DNA from: an uncultured Eubacteriales bacterium
GTDB lineage: Bacteria > Bacillota > Clostridia > Lachnospirales > Cellulosilyticaceae
Assembly (NCBI GenBank): GCA_900551325.1
Contig: URVM01000007.1
Coordinates: 124,001 to 188,000 of the forward strand
Length of the DNA stretch: 64,000 nt
Direction of reading: 5' to 3'
Shown: piece after piece, positions 1-7,973 of the stretch
How the letters are laid out: each line of letters opens with the position of its first letter
Position numbering within the stretch: the stretch's first letter is position 1
The notes under the pieces: generated by a model
The model's input: the letters and a program-made list of their open reading frames with translations, nothing else
Databases searched by the model: none
What the model was told of the DNA's origin: nothing
Program-made: the position numbers and the translations under genes

Positions 1-1
1 T

Positions 2-283
2 CTTTTCATTGATTTAAGTGAGAATGCACGTAATGCTGAAATCATGGTGACTAAAGAAGACGATTCTAAAGAGAAAACTCTTGAGATGACTATTGAAGAG
101 TTAGACCTTTCAGTTCGTTCATTCAACTGTTTAAAACGTGCGGGAATCAACACTGTTGAAGACCTTACTAATAAAACAGAAGAAGAAATGATGAAAGTTC
201 GTAATTTAGGACGTAAATCACTTGAAGAAGTGTTCCAAAAACTAGAAGAACTTGGATTTAGTTTAAAACCAAGCGAAGATTAG
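2..283 (+). CDS. rpoA: RNA polymerase alpha subunit, C-terminal domain (5' truncated)
   Basis: The open frame runs in from the left edge and encodes about 93 residues ending in the alpha CTD. Visible are the helix-hairpin-helix core with the LDLSVRSFNCLKRAGI segment and the RNLGRKSLEEV segment, which in the family contact UP-element DNA and activators. The amino-terminal assembly domain lies outside the window. The gene stops 24 bases before rplQ, the usual order at the end of the Firmicutes ribosomal-protein supercluster. An in-frame ATG at 44 is internal, not the start. Confidence 0.96.
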   Translation, partial: LFIDLSENARNAEIMVTKEDDSKEKTLEMTIEELDLSVRSFNCLKRAGINTVEDLTNKTEEEMMKVRNLGRKSLEEVFQKLEELGFSLKPSED

Positions 284-307
284 TGACAAACAAAAGGAGG
301 TAAAGGC

Positions 308-832
308 ATGGCTCAAAGAAAACTTGGTCGTGATGCAGCTGGACGTAAAGCATTACTTCGTAATCAAGTAACAAATCTCTTATACCATGGTAAGATTAAA
401 ACTACTACAGCAAAAGCTAAAGAGATTCGTAAGATTGCAGAAGGCTTAATCGCTATGGCTGTTCGTGAAAAAGATAACTATGAAGAAGTAAAAGTTACTG
501 CTAAAGTGCCTAAAAAAGACGTTAACGGTAAACGCGTTAAAGAAGTCGTAGACGGTAAAAAAGTAACTGTATTCGAAGAAGTAGAAAAAACAATCAAAAA
601 AGATAGCGCTACTCGCTTACATGCAAGAAGACAAATGTTAAAGGTTTTATATCCTGTAACAGAAGTTAATGTAAACAAGAGAAGACAAGCTAAAACTGTT
701 GATTTAACAGATAAATTATTCAGCGAAATCGCTCCTAAATACGCAGACCGTAATGGTGGTTACACAAGAATCATCAAAATCGGACCACGTAAAGGTGACG
801 GTGCTGAAGAAGTTATCATTGAATTAGTATAA
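308..832 (+). CDS. rplQ: 50S ribosomal protein L17, long form
   Basis: L17 binds 23S rRNA in the large subunit. The first 55 residues (QRKLGRDAAGRKALLRN) and the end (YTRIIKIGPRKGDGAEEVIIEL) are canonical. The protein is 174 residues against roughly 115-130 in most bacteria, because a lysine/valine-rich insertion sits at about residues 60-98, before the SATRLHARRQ segment. I recall longer L17 forms in some Clostridia, so this is probably lineage-specific. The start has an AAAGGAGG Shine-Dalgarno 7 bases upstream. Co-transcribed with rpoA and followed by a terminator at 839-870. Confidence 0.97.
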   Translation: MAQRKLGRDAAGRKALLRNQVTNLLYHGKIKTTTAKAKEIRKIAEGLIAMAVREKDNYEEVKVTAKVPKKDVNGKRVKEVVDGKKVTVFEEVEKTIKKDSATRLHARRQMLKVLYPVTEVNVNKRRQAKTVDLTDKLFSEIAPKYADRNGGYTRIIKIGPRKGDGAEEVIIELV

Positions 833-838
833 TGTCCA

Positions 839-870
839 GGGATTAAGAAATTGCTCTTAATCCCTTTTCT
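839..870 (+). terminator. Rho-independent terminator after rplQ
   Basis: A 10-bp perfect stem, GGGATTAAGA with TCTTAATCCC and a 6-base loop, is followed by TTTTCT. It closes the ribosomal-protein operon. Confidence 0.85.
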
Positions 871-1204
871 GTATACTTTTTTAGCCTTATTATTTAAATG
901 AATAAAGTATATAAAATAAGAGTAAATGAGTTTTAACATATTAAGCACCTATAAGATTAGTTATAGATGAAAAAGAGTTTATATAGTTTATTGATTTAGG
1001 TAGTAAAGCTTTTATAATAATATTTAAAGAAGTTTATAGTTAATTGTATCGGTATGAAATGAATTGTGTTAGGTAATTTAAGATGGTATGATTAATAATA
1101 TTTATAAAAATGTTATACTCATATAGGAGTTTTTATGAGATGAATAAGACTTGGTTATCTTATCTATTAAGTTAGATAAAATGGTAAAAGAAAGAGGAAT
1201 AAGA
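871..1204. other. AT-rich intergenic gap before ecfA1
   Basis: Very AT-rich sequence without a credible ORF. The ECF operon promoter must lie here, but I cannot pick one convincing -35/-10 pair. A TTG-started in-frame extension of ecfA1 from 1151 has no ribosome binding site and is not supported. Confidence 0.5.
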
Positions 1205-2059
1205 ATGGAACAGATAGTAAAGGCAAAGGATTTAACATTTGAATACTATGTTCATGACGAGCAAGGTGAAATAGAAGATAAAATATTGGCTTTAGACCAT
1301 ATTAATATAGAAATTAACGAAGGAGAATTTATAGCTGTCTTGGGGCATAATGGATCAGGTAAATCAACATTTGCTAAGCATCTAAATGGTATCCTTTCAC
1401 CTAAATCAGGTGTTCTTTGGGTAAATGGAATTGATCTAAGTAAAGGTGAACACATATGGGAAGTAAGAAAAGATGTAGGAATGGTTTTTCAAAATCCTGA
1501 TAATCAAATTGTGGCTACTATTGTAGAAGAAGATGTAGCATTTGGTCCAGAAAACTTAGGAATAAAATCTGAAGAAATTAGACGCCGTGTAGATGAAGCT
1601 TTGCATACTGTTGAAATGGATGATTATAAGCGTTCATCACCTAATCAGCTTTCAGGAGGGCAAAAGCAACGTATTGCCATTGCTGGGGTTATAGCTATGC
1701 AACCTAAGTGTATTATTTTTGATGAAGCAACAGCTATGCTTGACCCGATTGGGCGAAAGCAAGTTATGGAGACTATGCAGAAGTTAAATAAGGAACAAAA
1801 TATAACAATTATCCACATTACTCACTATATGCAAGAAGCTATTTTAGCTGATCGTGTTGTTGTTATAGACGGAGGAAAGGTTATTCTTTCAGGTACCCCT
1901 AAAGAGGTATTTAGAAATGTTGAAGAGATAAGAGGAATAGGTTTGGATGTGCCAGATTCTACTTACCTTATCTATTTATTAAGACAAAAAGGATATGATT
2001 TAGATCCGACTATGTTAAGTACCGAGGAGGTTGTAGAAGCATTATGGCAATTAAGATAA
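1205..2059 (+). CDS. ecfA1: ECF transporter ATPase EcfA1
   Basis: One of two ATPases of the energy-coupling factor module that powers uptake of vitamins and metals through exchangeable S components. At 284 residues it has Walker A GHNGSGKST at residues 47-55, a Q-loop inside VFQNPDNQ (the asparagine-rich form typical of EcfA1), signature LSGGQKQR, and Walker B CIIFDEAT. The ATG at 1205 is chosen because AGAGGA lies 6 bases upstream. The end overlaps ecfA2 by 16 bases, which implies translational coupling. No S component lies nearby, so this is a shared (group II) module. Confidence 0.94.
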   Translation: MEQIVKAKDLTFEYYVHDEQGEIEDKILALDHINIEINEGEFIAVLGHNGSGKSTFAKHLNGILSPKSGVLWVNGIDLSKGEHIWEVRKDVGMVFQNPDNQIVATIVEEDVAFGPENLGIKSEEIRRRVDEALHTVEMDDYKRSSPNQLSGGQKQRIAIAGVIAMQPKCIIFDEATAMLDPIGRKQVMETMQKLNKEQNITIIHITHYMQEAILADRVVVIDGGKVILSGTPKEVFRNVEEIRGIGLDVPDSTYLIYLLRQKGYDLDPTMLSTEEVVEALWQLR

Positions 2060-2901
2060 AAGACTTAACACATAAATATAATGAAGGAACTCCATTTGAA
2101 AAAACAGCATTAAAGAATATAAACATTCATATTAAAGATGGAACATTTCTAGGTATAATAGGTCATACTGGTTCAGGTAAAAGTACACTTATTCAAATGT
2201 TCAATGGACTATTAAAGCCTACTACAGGTCAAGTATTTGTTAAAGGTATTGATATCCATAGTGAAGGCGTTAATAAAAAACAGATAAGACAATCCGTAGG
2301 TCTTGTATTTCAATATCCAGAGTACCAATTATTTGAAATGACTGTTTATGATGATGTGGCTTATGGACCTAAAAACCTAGGCCTTGAAGGTGATGCATTA
2401 AAAGAAAGAATAGAAAAGTCTTTAAGAGCTGTAGGATTAGGTGAAGAATTTTGGAAGAAGTCACCTTTTGAACTTTCAGGTGGACAAAAACGACGAGTTG
2501 CAATAGCTGGGGTATTAGCAATGAACCCAGATATTCTTATTTTAGATGAACCAACAGCAGGGCTCGATCCAAAAGGTAGAGAAGAACTTTTTGGACAGCT
2601 AAAAAAGATGCATGAAGAAAGCAATCTAACAATTGTTCTTATCTCTCATAGTATGGAGGATGTAGCACGATATGCAAAAGAGCTTGTTGTACTTTATAGA
2701 GGAGAAGTTGCTTTCGCTGGTGAGACTAGAGAAATATTTAAACATAGAAAAGAACTAGAACAGATTGGATTGGGTGTACCTCAGATTAGACATATTATGG
2801 ATGAACTTAAAGATAAAGGTATGCAAATAGATAACAATGTGCTTACAGTAGAAGAAGCAGCCCAAAAACTTATTCAGTATTTTGAGAGTGAGGTGAAGTA
2901 A
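2044..2901 (+). CDS. ecfA2: ECF transporter ATPase EcfA2
   Basis: Second ATPase of the ECF module, 285 residues. Walker A is GHTGSGKST near residue 39, the Q-loop lies within VFQYPEYQLFE (the proline/tyrosine form that separates EcfA2 from EcfA1), signature LSGGQKRR, and Walker B ILILDEPTAGLDP. A GAGGAGG Shine-Dalgarno inside the end of ecfA1 precedes the ATG. It pairs with EcfA1 as a heterodimer docking on EcfT, whose gene starts immediately after its stop codon. Confidence 0.94.
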   Translation: MAIKIKDLTHKYNEGTPFEKTALKNINIHIKDGTFLGIIGHTGSGKSTLIQMFNGLLKPTTGQVFVKGIDIHSEGVNKKQIRQSVGLVFQYPEYQLFEMTVYDDVAYGPKNLGLEGDALKERIEKSLRAVGLGEEFWKKSPFELSGGQKRRVAIAGVLAMNPDILILDEPTAGLDPKGREELFGQLKKMHEESNLTIVLISHSMEDVARYAKELVVLYRGEVAFAGETREIFKHRKELEQIGLGVPQIRHIMDELKDKGMQIDNNVLTVEEAAQKLIQYFESEVK

Positions 2902-3693
2902 ATGATTAGAGATATAACTATAGGACAGTATTATCCGGTAGATTCTAGTGTACATAGACTAGATCCAAGGACTAAGATTTTACTTACATTCACTTATATT
3001 ATTGCTTTGTTTCTTGTAGATAGTATATGGGGATATATAGGTGTAGTACTTGCCTTAGGTGGAGCAATTACTATGAGTAAAGTACCACTTAAATATATGC
3101 TAAAAGGACTTAAAAGTATTGTATTTATTCTATTATTTACAGTAGTTTTAAATATCTTTTTTACACCAGGGGAACACACTATTATTAAGTGGGCATTTAT
3201 TAATATTACATGGGAAGGTATTTTCTTTGCTATGGAGATGGGAGCAAGATTGATCCTTCTTATTGTAGGGAGTTCTTTGCTTACTTTAACAACTTCACCT
3301 ATTCAACTAACGGATGGGATTGAGAGTTTACTGATGCCATTTACTAAGATTCATGTTCCAGCTCATGAGATAGCTATGATGATGAGTATTTCTTTACGTT
3401 TCATTCCTATTTTATTAGAAGAAACAGATAAAATCATGAAAGCACAGACAGCTCGTGGGGCAGACTTTGAAACAGGTAATATTATGCAAAGAGCAAAAGC
3501 TATGATTCCTATTATGGTGCCATTATTTATTTCTGCCTTTAGAAGAGCAGAAGATCTTGCTATGGCAATGGAAGCAAGATGTTATCAAGGTGGCAAAGGA
3601 CGTACACGGATGAATACTTTAAAATATACAAGTAAAGACTATATAGCTTTTGCGTTAGGTATCGTATATGTTGTACTTTGTATAGTACTATAA
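2902..3693 (+). CDS. ecfT: ECF transporter transmembrane subunit EcfT
   Basis: Membrane scaffold that couples the EcfA ATPases to substrate-binding S components. The 263-residue protein has about five hydrophobic segments and the two cytoplasmic Ala-Arg-Gly-type motifs of the family: AQTARGADFE near residue 184 and EARCYQGGKGR near residue 225, the latter with Cys in place of Gly. These sit in grooves of the two ATPases in known ECF structures. It follows ecfA2 without a gap. Truncation or frameshift is not apparent. Confidence 0.93.
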   Translation: MIRDITIGQYYPVDSSVHRLDPRTKILLTFTYIIALFLVDSIWGYIGVVLALGGAITMSKVPLKYMLKGLKSIVFILLFTVVLNIFFTPGEHTIIKWAFINITWEGIFFAMEMGARLILLIVGSSLLTLTTSPIQLTDGIESLLMPFTKIHVPAHEIAMMMSISLRFIPILLEETDKIMKAQTARGADFETGNIMQRAKAMIPIMVPLFISAFRRAEDLAMAMEARCYQGGKGRTRMNTLKYTSKDYIAFALGIVYVVLCIVL

Positions 3694-3881
3694 ATAATAT
3701 AATTAAGAGTAACTATGCTAATAGATCTTAAGTTAGACAGAATAAAATAGTACAGCAAGATATAATGAGTAAGATGTAATGAATAATGAATAATTAAGTT
3801 TTGTGGATTATATTAAATAGTAATAAGCAGAGAACTGATATTAGTTAGGGCTTAAAGATATAAGCTAATTATCAGGGTAAA

Positions 3882-3954
3882 AGGTTAGATATAGTATCAA
3901 GAGTTAGTATTAAGGTAAAGGTTAGAGATAATATCAAGAATTAGTATAAGGTAA
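3882..3954 (+). repeat. Tandem imperfect 36-37 bp direct repeat upstream of truA
   Basis: Two adjacent units, each starting AGGTTAGA and ending AAGGTAA (3882-3918 and 3919-3954), differ at only a few positions. They lie in a 290-base AT-rich gap between ecfT and truA that otherwise shows only degenerate short purine-rich words. Probable slippage or duplication product; no function evident. Confidence 0.6.
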
Positions 3955-3983
3955 ATACTAAAGATAAGATATGAGGTGGATTT

Positions 3984-4745
3984 ATGAGAAGAATACAACT
4001 AATAGTAGCATATGATGGTACAAACTTTCATGGCTTTGCCAAACAGGAACATGCTGTTACTATTCAAGGGACAATAGAAGATGCCCTGTATGGTCTAACT
4101 AAGGAAAGGATTGAATTAGTAGGCTCGGGTAGGACTGATGCAGGTGTACATGCTAAAGGACAATGTTGTATCATTGATACAAATACTAAAATTCCAACTA
4201 AAAATCTTATGAAAGCTTTAAATGATAGGTTACCTAATAGCATTGTTATTAAAGATGCAATGGATGTGAAGCCAGATTTCCACCCACGTTTTATGGCAAA
4301 GAAAAAGACTTATCGTTATCAAATCTTAACAGATAAAGTAAATGATCCTTTTATTGGTCCATTTTGTTATTTTTTTCCTTATGAATTAGATGTAGAAAAA
4401 ATGCAAGAAGCAGGTAAGAAAATTGAAGGTACTCATGATTTTAAGGCTTTTTGTGCTTCAGGAAGTACGGTAAAAACAACTGTACGAACTGTATATAGCG
4501 TAGAGGTTAGAAAGATAGAACAACTTATTCAAATAGATGTATGTGGAAATGGCTTTCTATATAATATGGTGCGTATTATTGCAGGTACACTTATTAGTGT
4601 TGGCCGTCATAAAATGTCACCTGAACAAGTTCTCGAAATGATAGAAAAGAAAGATAGAAGTTTAGGTGGGCCTACTGCACCACCAGAAGGACTTACTTTA
4701 TTAGAAGTAAATTATGATGATCATCTCCGTTATAATAATCTATAA
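3984..4745 (+). CDS. truA: tRNA pseudouridine(38-40) synthase TruA
   Basis: Isomerises uridines 38-40 in the anticodon arm of tRNAs. The 253-residue protein carries the family motif GSGRTDAGVHAKGQ with catalytic aspartate at residue 52, followed by the LNDRLPNSIVI and FHPRFMAKKKTYRY segments typical of TruA. An AGGTGG Shine-Dalgarno-like sequence precedes the ATG. It sits between ecfT and rplM in the order common to many Firmicutes, but a 290-base gap and a separate rplM promoter suggest its own transcript. Confidence 0.95.
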   Translation: MRRIQLIVAYDGTNFHGFAKQEHAVTIQGTIEDALYGLTKERIELVGSGRTDAGVHAKGQCCIIDTNTKIPTKNLMKALNDRLPNSIVIKDAMDVKPDFHPRFMAKKKTYRYQILTDKVNDPFIGPFCYFFPYELDVEKMQEAGKKIEGTHDFKAFCASGSTVKTTVRTVYSVEVRKIEQLIQIDVCGNGFLYNMVRIIAGTLISVGRHKMSPEQVLEMIEKKDRSLGGPTAPPEGLTLLEVNYDDHLRYNNL

Positions 4746-4761
4746 ACAATAGATTTTAAAA

Positions 4762-4802
4762 TGTGGATAAATATATTAAAAAAATGGATAAATTGTGCAT
4801 AA
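4762..4802 (-). promoter_or_regulatory. Pair of DnaA-box-like 9-mers
   Basis: TGTGGATAA (4762-4770) and TGTGCATAA (4794-4802) are reverse complements of TTATCCACA and TTATGCACA, and both fit the DnaA-box consensus TTATNCACA. They lie just upstream of the rplM promoter. They may titrate DnaA or adjust rplM-rpsI transcription; the match is visible, the role is inference. Confidence 0.45.
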
Positions 4803-4821
4803 ATAAATGAAGCCTTGTATC

Positions 4822-4850
4822 TTGACAGGCTTTGTGACCTATACTATAAT
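4822..4850 (+). promoter_or_regulatory. Consensus housekeeping promoter of rplM-rpsI
   Basis: Perfect TTGACA (4822-4827) and perfect TATAAT (4845-4850) are separated by 17 bases. Transcription would start near 4857 and produce a leader of about 100 bases. Confidence 0.88.
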
Positions 4851-4856
4851 GTAATT

Positions 4857-4943
4857 TGTGTTAATAAGCCCACTTATAAAATCCAAATAGCCCCGGATTT
4901 TATATTAAATAGACGGTTTAACTAGCGAAGACTAGAATCCGAA
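4857..4943 (+). promoter_or_regulatory. Probable L13 (rplM) autoregulatory leader
   Basis: The transcript leader contains a 10-bp perfect hairpin, TATAAAATCC with GGATTTTATA (4875-4904), whose loop is AAATAGCCCC, followed by a smaller ACTAG-repeat segment before the GAAGGAGGG Shine-Dalgarno. Position and shape fit the L13 leader RNA known upstream of rplM in Firmicutes, where ribosomal protein is thought to repress its own operon. The family assignment is inference, since I could not align it. Confidence 0.55.
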
Positions 4944-4955
4944 GGAGGGAATTAT

Positions 4956-5390
4956 ATGAGAACAACATACATGGCAAATGCTCAAAATGTTGAAAGAAAT
5001 TGGTATGTTATTGATGCTGAAGGTCAAACAGTAGGTAGACTTGCAAGCCAAATCGCGGCAGTATTAAGAGGTAAAAACAAACCTACTTATACTCCACACG
5101 TAGATTGCGGTGATCATGTAATCGTAATCAATGCAGAAAAAGTAGTATTCACAGGTAAAAAACTTGACCAAAAATTATACAGAAGACACTCTGGATACGC
5201 TGGTGGTTTAAAAGAAACTAAAGCACGTGATATGCTTAATACTCATCCAGAACGCGTTATCATGTACGCTGTAAAAGGTATGCTTCCTAAAAATTCTTTA
5301 GGTAGACAAATGCTTACTAAATTACGTGTATATGCTGGAACAGAGCATAATCATGAAGCTCAAAAACCAGTAGAACTTAAATTCAACTAA
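4956..5390 (+). CDS. rplM: 50S ribosomal protein L13
   Basis: Early-assembling large-subunit protein of 144 residues, the normal length. It has ERNWYVIDAEGQTVGRLAS, the YTPHVDCGDHVIVINAEKV core and the KGMLPKNSLGRQM motif. The ATG at 4956 follows GAAGGAGGG by 8 bases; the methionine six codons later is less well placed. First gene of the rplM-rpsI operon with consensus promoter and structured leader, 24 bases before rpsI. Confidence 0.97.
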   Translation: MRTTYMANAQNVERNWYVIDAEGQTVGRLASQIAAVLRGKNKPTYTPHVDCGDHVIVINAEKVVFTGKKLDQKLYRRHSGYAGGLKETKARDMLNTHPERVIMYAVKGMLPKNSLGRQMLTKLRVYAGTEHNHEAQKPVELKFN

Positions 5391-5414
5391 TAGTATCGAG
5401 AGGAGGAAATACAA

Positions 5415-5807
5415 ATGGCAGCAGTTAGATATTATGGAACAGGTAGACGTAAAAGCTCAGTAGCTCGTGTATACCTTGTACCAGGAACAGGTAAAATTAC
5501 AATCAACAAGAGAGATATTGAAGAGTACTTCGGTATTGAAACTTTAAAAGTTATCGCACGTCAACCTTTAGTACTTACAGAAACATTAAACAAATTTGAT
5601 GTTAAAGTAAACGTACACGGCGGTGGTACAACAGGACAAGCAGGCGCTATCCGTCATGGTATTAGCCGTGCTCTTCTTCAAGCTGATGGAGAATTCCGTC
5701 CAGCTCTTAAAAAAGCAGGTTTCTTAACAAGAGATCCAAGAATGAAAGAAAGAAAAAAATACGGTCTCAAAGCTGCGAGACGTGCACCACAGTTCTCAAA
5801 ACGTTAA
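5415..5807 (+). CDS. rpsI: 30S ribosomal protein S9
   Basis: Small-subunit protein whose carboxyl-terminal tail reaches the P-site tRNA. The 130-residue sequence has GTGRRKSSVARVYL at the start, the HGGGTTGQAGAIRHGI centre and the terminal KKYGLKAARRAPQFSKR ending in the expected Lys-Arg. The Shine-Dalgarno GAGGAGG is well spaced. Second gene of the rplM operon, followed by a strong terminator. Confidence 0.97.
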   Translation: MAAVRYYGTGRRKSSVARVYLVPGTGKITINKRDIEEYFGIETLKVIARQPLVLTETLNKFDVKVNVHGGGTTGQAGAIRHGISRALLQADGEFRPALKKAGFLTRDPRMKERKKYGLKAARRAPQFSKR

Positions 5808-5817
5808 TTTCGTTTTC

Positions 5818-5851
5818 AAAAAGAGTATGCTATATGCATACTCTTTTTTTA
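5818..5851 (+). terminator. Terminator after rpsI
   Basis: A 13-bp stem (AAAAAGAGTATGC ... GCATACTCTTTTT, loop TATAT) runs directly into a T tract. Confidence 0.92.
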
Positions 5852-5854
5852 TAT

Positions 5855-6010
5855 GCCGGGAGAGGTGTATTTTCTACTAAATAAAGGGATGCAGGTAAAG
5901 TTCCTTGCTACTTTTAGGAGGCTACTTAGCCGGTATGTTTTTGGCTAGTACCGAAGGGAACTAAAGGTTTTATAATAGAAAGTGTGGTGCTAGCAACTTT
6001 TTTGTTGCAT
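5855..6010. ncRNA. Possible small structured RNA between rpsI and the SDR gene
   Basis: This stretch is richer in G and C than its surroundings and has nested complementarity. AGTTCC (5899-5904) pairs with GGAACT (5957-5962). Inside, TAGCC (5927-5931) can pair with GGCTA either upstream (5920-5924) or downstream (5943-5947), and CGGTA (5931-5935) pairs with TACCG (5949-5953), so alternative folds are possible. It ends with the GCAAC/GTTGC hairpin. No ORF. I do not recognise a family, and strand is undecided. Confidence 0.3.
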
Positions 6011-6061
6011 AAGGTATTAATATAGTTTAGATGAGTTAGGTAATTTTAGATAAAATAAAAA

Positions 6062-6124
6062 AGAGAGCATAGTCATCAGATTCTTTCATCTAGAGAGATA
6101 CTTAGAATTGATGACTATGCTCTT
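6062..6124 (-). terminator. Terminator of the nfo-SDR operon
   Basis: 15-bp perfect stem, AGAGCATAGTCATCA (6064-6078) with its complement at 6109-6123 around a 30-base loop. On the minus strand it is followed by TCTCTTTTTT. Confidence 0.85.
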
Positions 6125-6145
6125 ATTGTATATTTAAAGATTAAC

Positions 6146-6955
6146 CTAGAGTAATCCTCCATCTAGGGTAAGGATTTGGCCTGTCATATAGCCTGCTGCA
6201 TCGCTTGCTAAATAGAGGCAGGTTTTGGCTACTTCATCTACTTTGCCAGTACGACAAAGAGGTACTTCATCTATAAAGGCATTACGATCATCTTCAGTAA
6301 AGTGTGCATTCATTTGGGTATCGATCCAACCACAGGCAATACCATTAACACGTATATTTGAAGGACCTAGTTCTTTGGCCAATGCTTTAGTAAAGCCGTT
6401 TAAGGCGCTCTTACTAGTGCTGTAAGCTACTTCACAAGAGGCCCCTACATTACCCCATATAGATGAAATATTAATAATACAGCCTCTGTGTGCCCCAATC
6501 ATATGTGGTGTACCAAGATGGCAGCAGTTATAAGCAGAATTTAAGTTGGTAGATAAGACTTCATTCCATATAGTAGGGGTGGTATCTGTAAATAAACCAA
6601 CATGACTTATACCAGCATTGTTTATAATAATAGAAGGATAGGCTCCAAATTCATTATAACAATGTTCAAAAAGCTTCTGTGCAGTTAAGTAGTCAGATAC
6701 ATCTCCTAAGAATGAAGTTACAGTATAGCCTGCTTCTTTAAAGGATTGAGAAGTTGCATTAAGGGTTTCACCATTATGTGCAGCATTTAGTATAACTTTA
6801 GCACCTAGCTGGGCAAAGTGGCGAGCGATAGCTTCTCCAATACCTCGTGATGAACCTGTTACTAATACAATATCATCTTTATAGATGGGCGACATGATAG
6901 AAGTTAAATCATTAGATACAGGTTGTTCATTATGAGATGTGTCAAAGTCCATCAT
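6146..6955 (-). CDS. Short-chain dehydrogenase/reductase, FabG-like
   Basis: NAD(P)-dependent oxidoreductase of the classical SDR family, 269 residues. Residues 33-40 form the Rossmann TGSSRGIG, NNAG follows at about residue 112, and the catalytic Ser-Tyr-Lys is seen as INISS and YSTSK. The C-terminal ASDAAGYMTGQILTLDGG is FabG-like. About 20 extra residues precede the Rossmann strand; the first ATG is kept because AAAGGGGAGAAA lies just upstream. The start abuts the nfo stop codon, so the two are co-transcribed. Substrate unknown: a FabG paralogue or sugar dehydrogenase are both possible, and no other fatty-acid genes are nearby. Confidence 0.87.
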   Translation of the reverse strand: MMDFDTSHNEQPVSNDLTSIMSPIYKDDIVLVTGSSRGIGEAIARHFAQLGAKVILNAAHNGETLNATSQSFKEAGYTVTSFLGDVSDYLTAQKLFEHCYNEFGAYPSIIINNAGISHVGLFTDTTPTIWNEVLSTNLNSAYNCCHLGTPHMIGAHRGCIINISSIWGNVGASCEVAYSTSKSALNGFTKALAKELGPSNIRVNGIACGWIDTQMNAHFTEDDRNAFIDEVPLCRTGKVDEVAKTCLYLASDAAGYMTGQILTLDGGLL

Positions 6956-7816
6956 TTATTTCTCCCCTTTTAAAAAGGCAATTTCTTCTTTATATAAGTT
7001 AGTTTTCTTATCTAACCAAGGTGTTTCTAATATAACAGGTTTATTGTCTGCTACAGGGTGGTGAACAATATGATAAATTGCATCACGACCTATATGGTCA
7101 CGACCTTTAGGATTATCTTCATTTGCACCTAAATTGGCATGACGGTCTTTTTTAGCACCACGTGGATTAAGTGAACCATTAATATGGAAGACTTTAATAC
7201 GGTCAGTACCAATGATACGGTCGAATTCTTCAATAACTTGATCAAAGTTGTCTACAATATCATAGCCACTATCATGTACATGACAAGTGTCAAAGCAAAC
7301 ACCAATCTTATCTTGGAATTTAACCCCATCAATAATAGCTTTAAGCTCCTCGAAATTGCGTCCTATTTCACTACCTTTACCTGCCATAGTTTCTAGGCAA
7401 ATAAAAGGTTTTGTATCCTCTGTAAGCACTTCATTAAGACCGTCAATGATACGCTGAGTTCCATATTCTAGGGTCTCTGTAGTGAAAGAACCTGGATGAA
7501 GCACTAAGTAATTAGAACCAAGAGCTGTAGTACGTTCTATTTCTAGAGCGAGGAATTCCTTAGCTAGTTGATAAGTATCTTCCTTGCAAGAAGCAAGGTT
7601 AATAATATATGGTGCATGAATAACAATATCATCAAGGCCATAGGCTTTCATAAATGCCTTACCTTCTTCTACTTTAAGTTTTTCAAGAGGTGAGCGTTTC
7701 GTATTTTGAGGTGCACCTGTGTAAATCATAAAGGTGTTGGCACCATAGGAGTAAGCTTCTTTAGCAGCACCTAAAAGTCCACCTGACATAGAAACGTGAG
7801 AACCGATTTTAAGCAT
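6956..7816 (-). CDS. nfo: Deoxyribonuclease IV (AP endonuclease)
   Basis: Cleaves DNA 5' of abasic sites in base excision repair, using three zinc ions. The 286-residue TIM-barrel protein starts KIGSHVSMSGG and carries ligand motifs HAPYIINLA, VLHPGSF, CLETMAGKGSEIG, CFDTCHVHDSGYD, KVFHINGS and ILETPW. Length and motifs are complete. First gene of a two-gene minus-strand operon with the SDR enzyme, transcribed divergently from the first LCP gene. Confidence 0.96.
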   Translation of the reverse strand: MLKIGSHVSMSGGLLGAAKEAYSYGANTFMIYTGAPQNTKRSPLEKLKVEEGKAFMKAYGLDDIVIHAPYIINLASCKEDTYQLAKEFLALEIERTTALGSNYLVLHPGSFTTETLEYGTQRIIDGLNEVLTEDTKPFICLETMAGKGSEIGRNFEELKAIIDGVKFQDKIGVCFDTCHVHDSGYDIVDNFDQVIEEFDRIIGTDRIKVFHINGSLNPRGAKKDRHANLGANEDNPKGRDHIGRDAIYHIVHHPVADNKPVILETPWLDKKTNLYKEEIAFLKGEK

Positions 7817-7834
7817 AGTAATCTCCTTCTATAA

Positions 7835-7864
7835 ATTATATTAAAATATACTGAATATTTACAA
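7835..7864 (-). promoter_or_regulatory. Candidate promoter of nfo
   Basis: On the minus strand TTGTAA (plus 7859-7864) and TATAAT (plus 7835-7840) are 18 bases apart, about 20 bases before the nfo start. Confidence 0.45.
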
Positions 7865-7973
7865 AAAAATCTTGATATAGTATACTAATTATTAACATTT
7901 ATGTTTATGATAACATAAAAATAAGAGGATTATAAGGGCATAGGAATGATTTTAGATTTGGGAGGGGAAAGAA

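Noticed and set aside
5927..5953. Classical H-type pseudoknot after rpsI
   Set aside because: The connecting loops would be 0 and 1 base, too short for both stems together; alternative hairpins are more likely.
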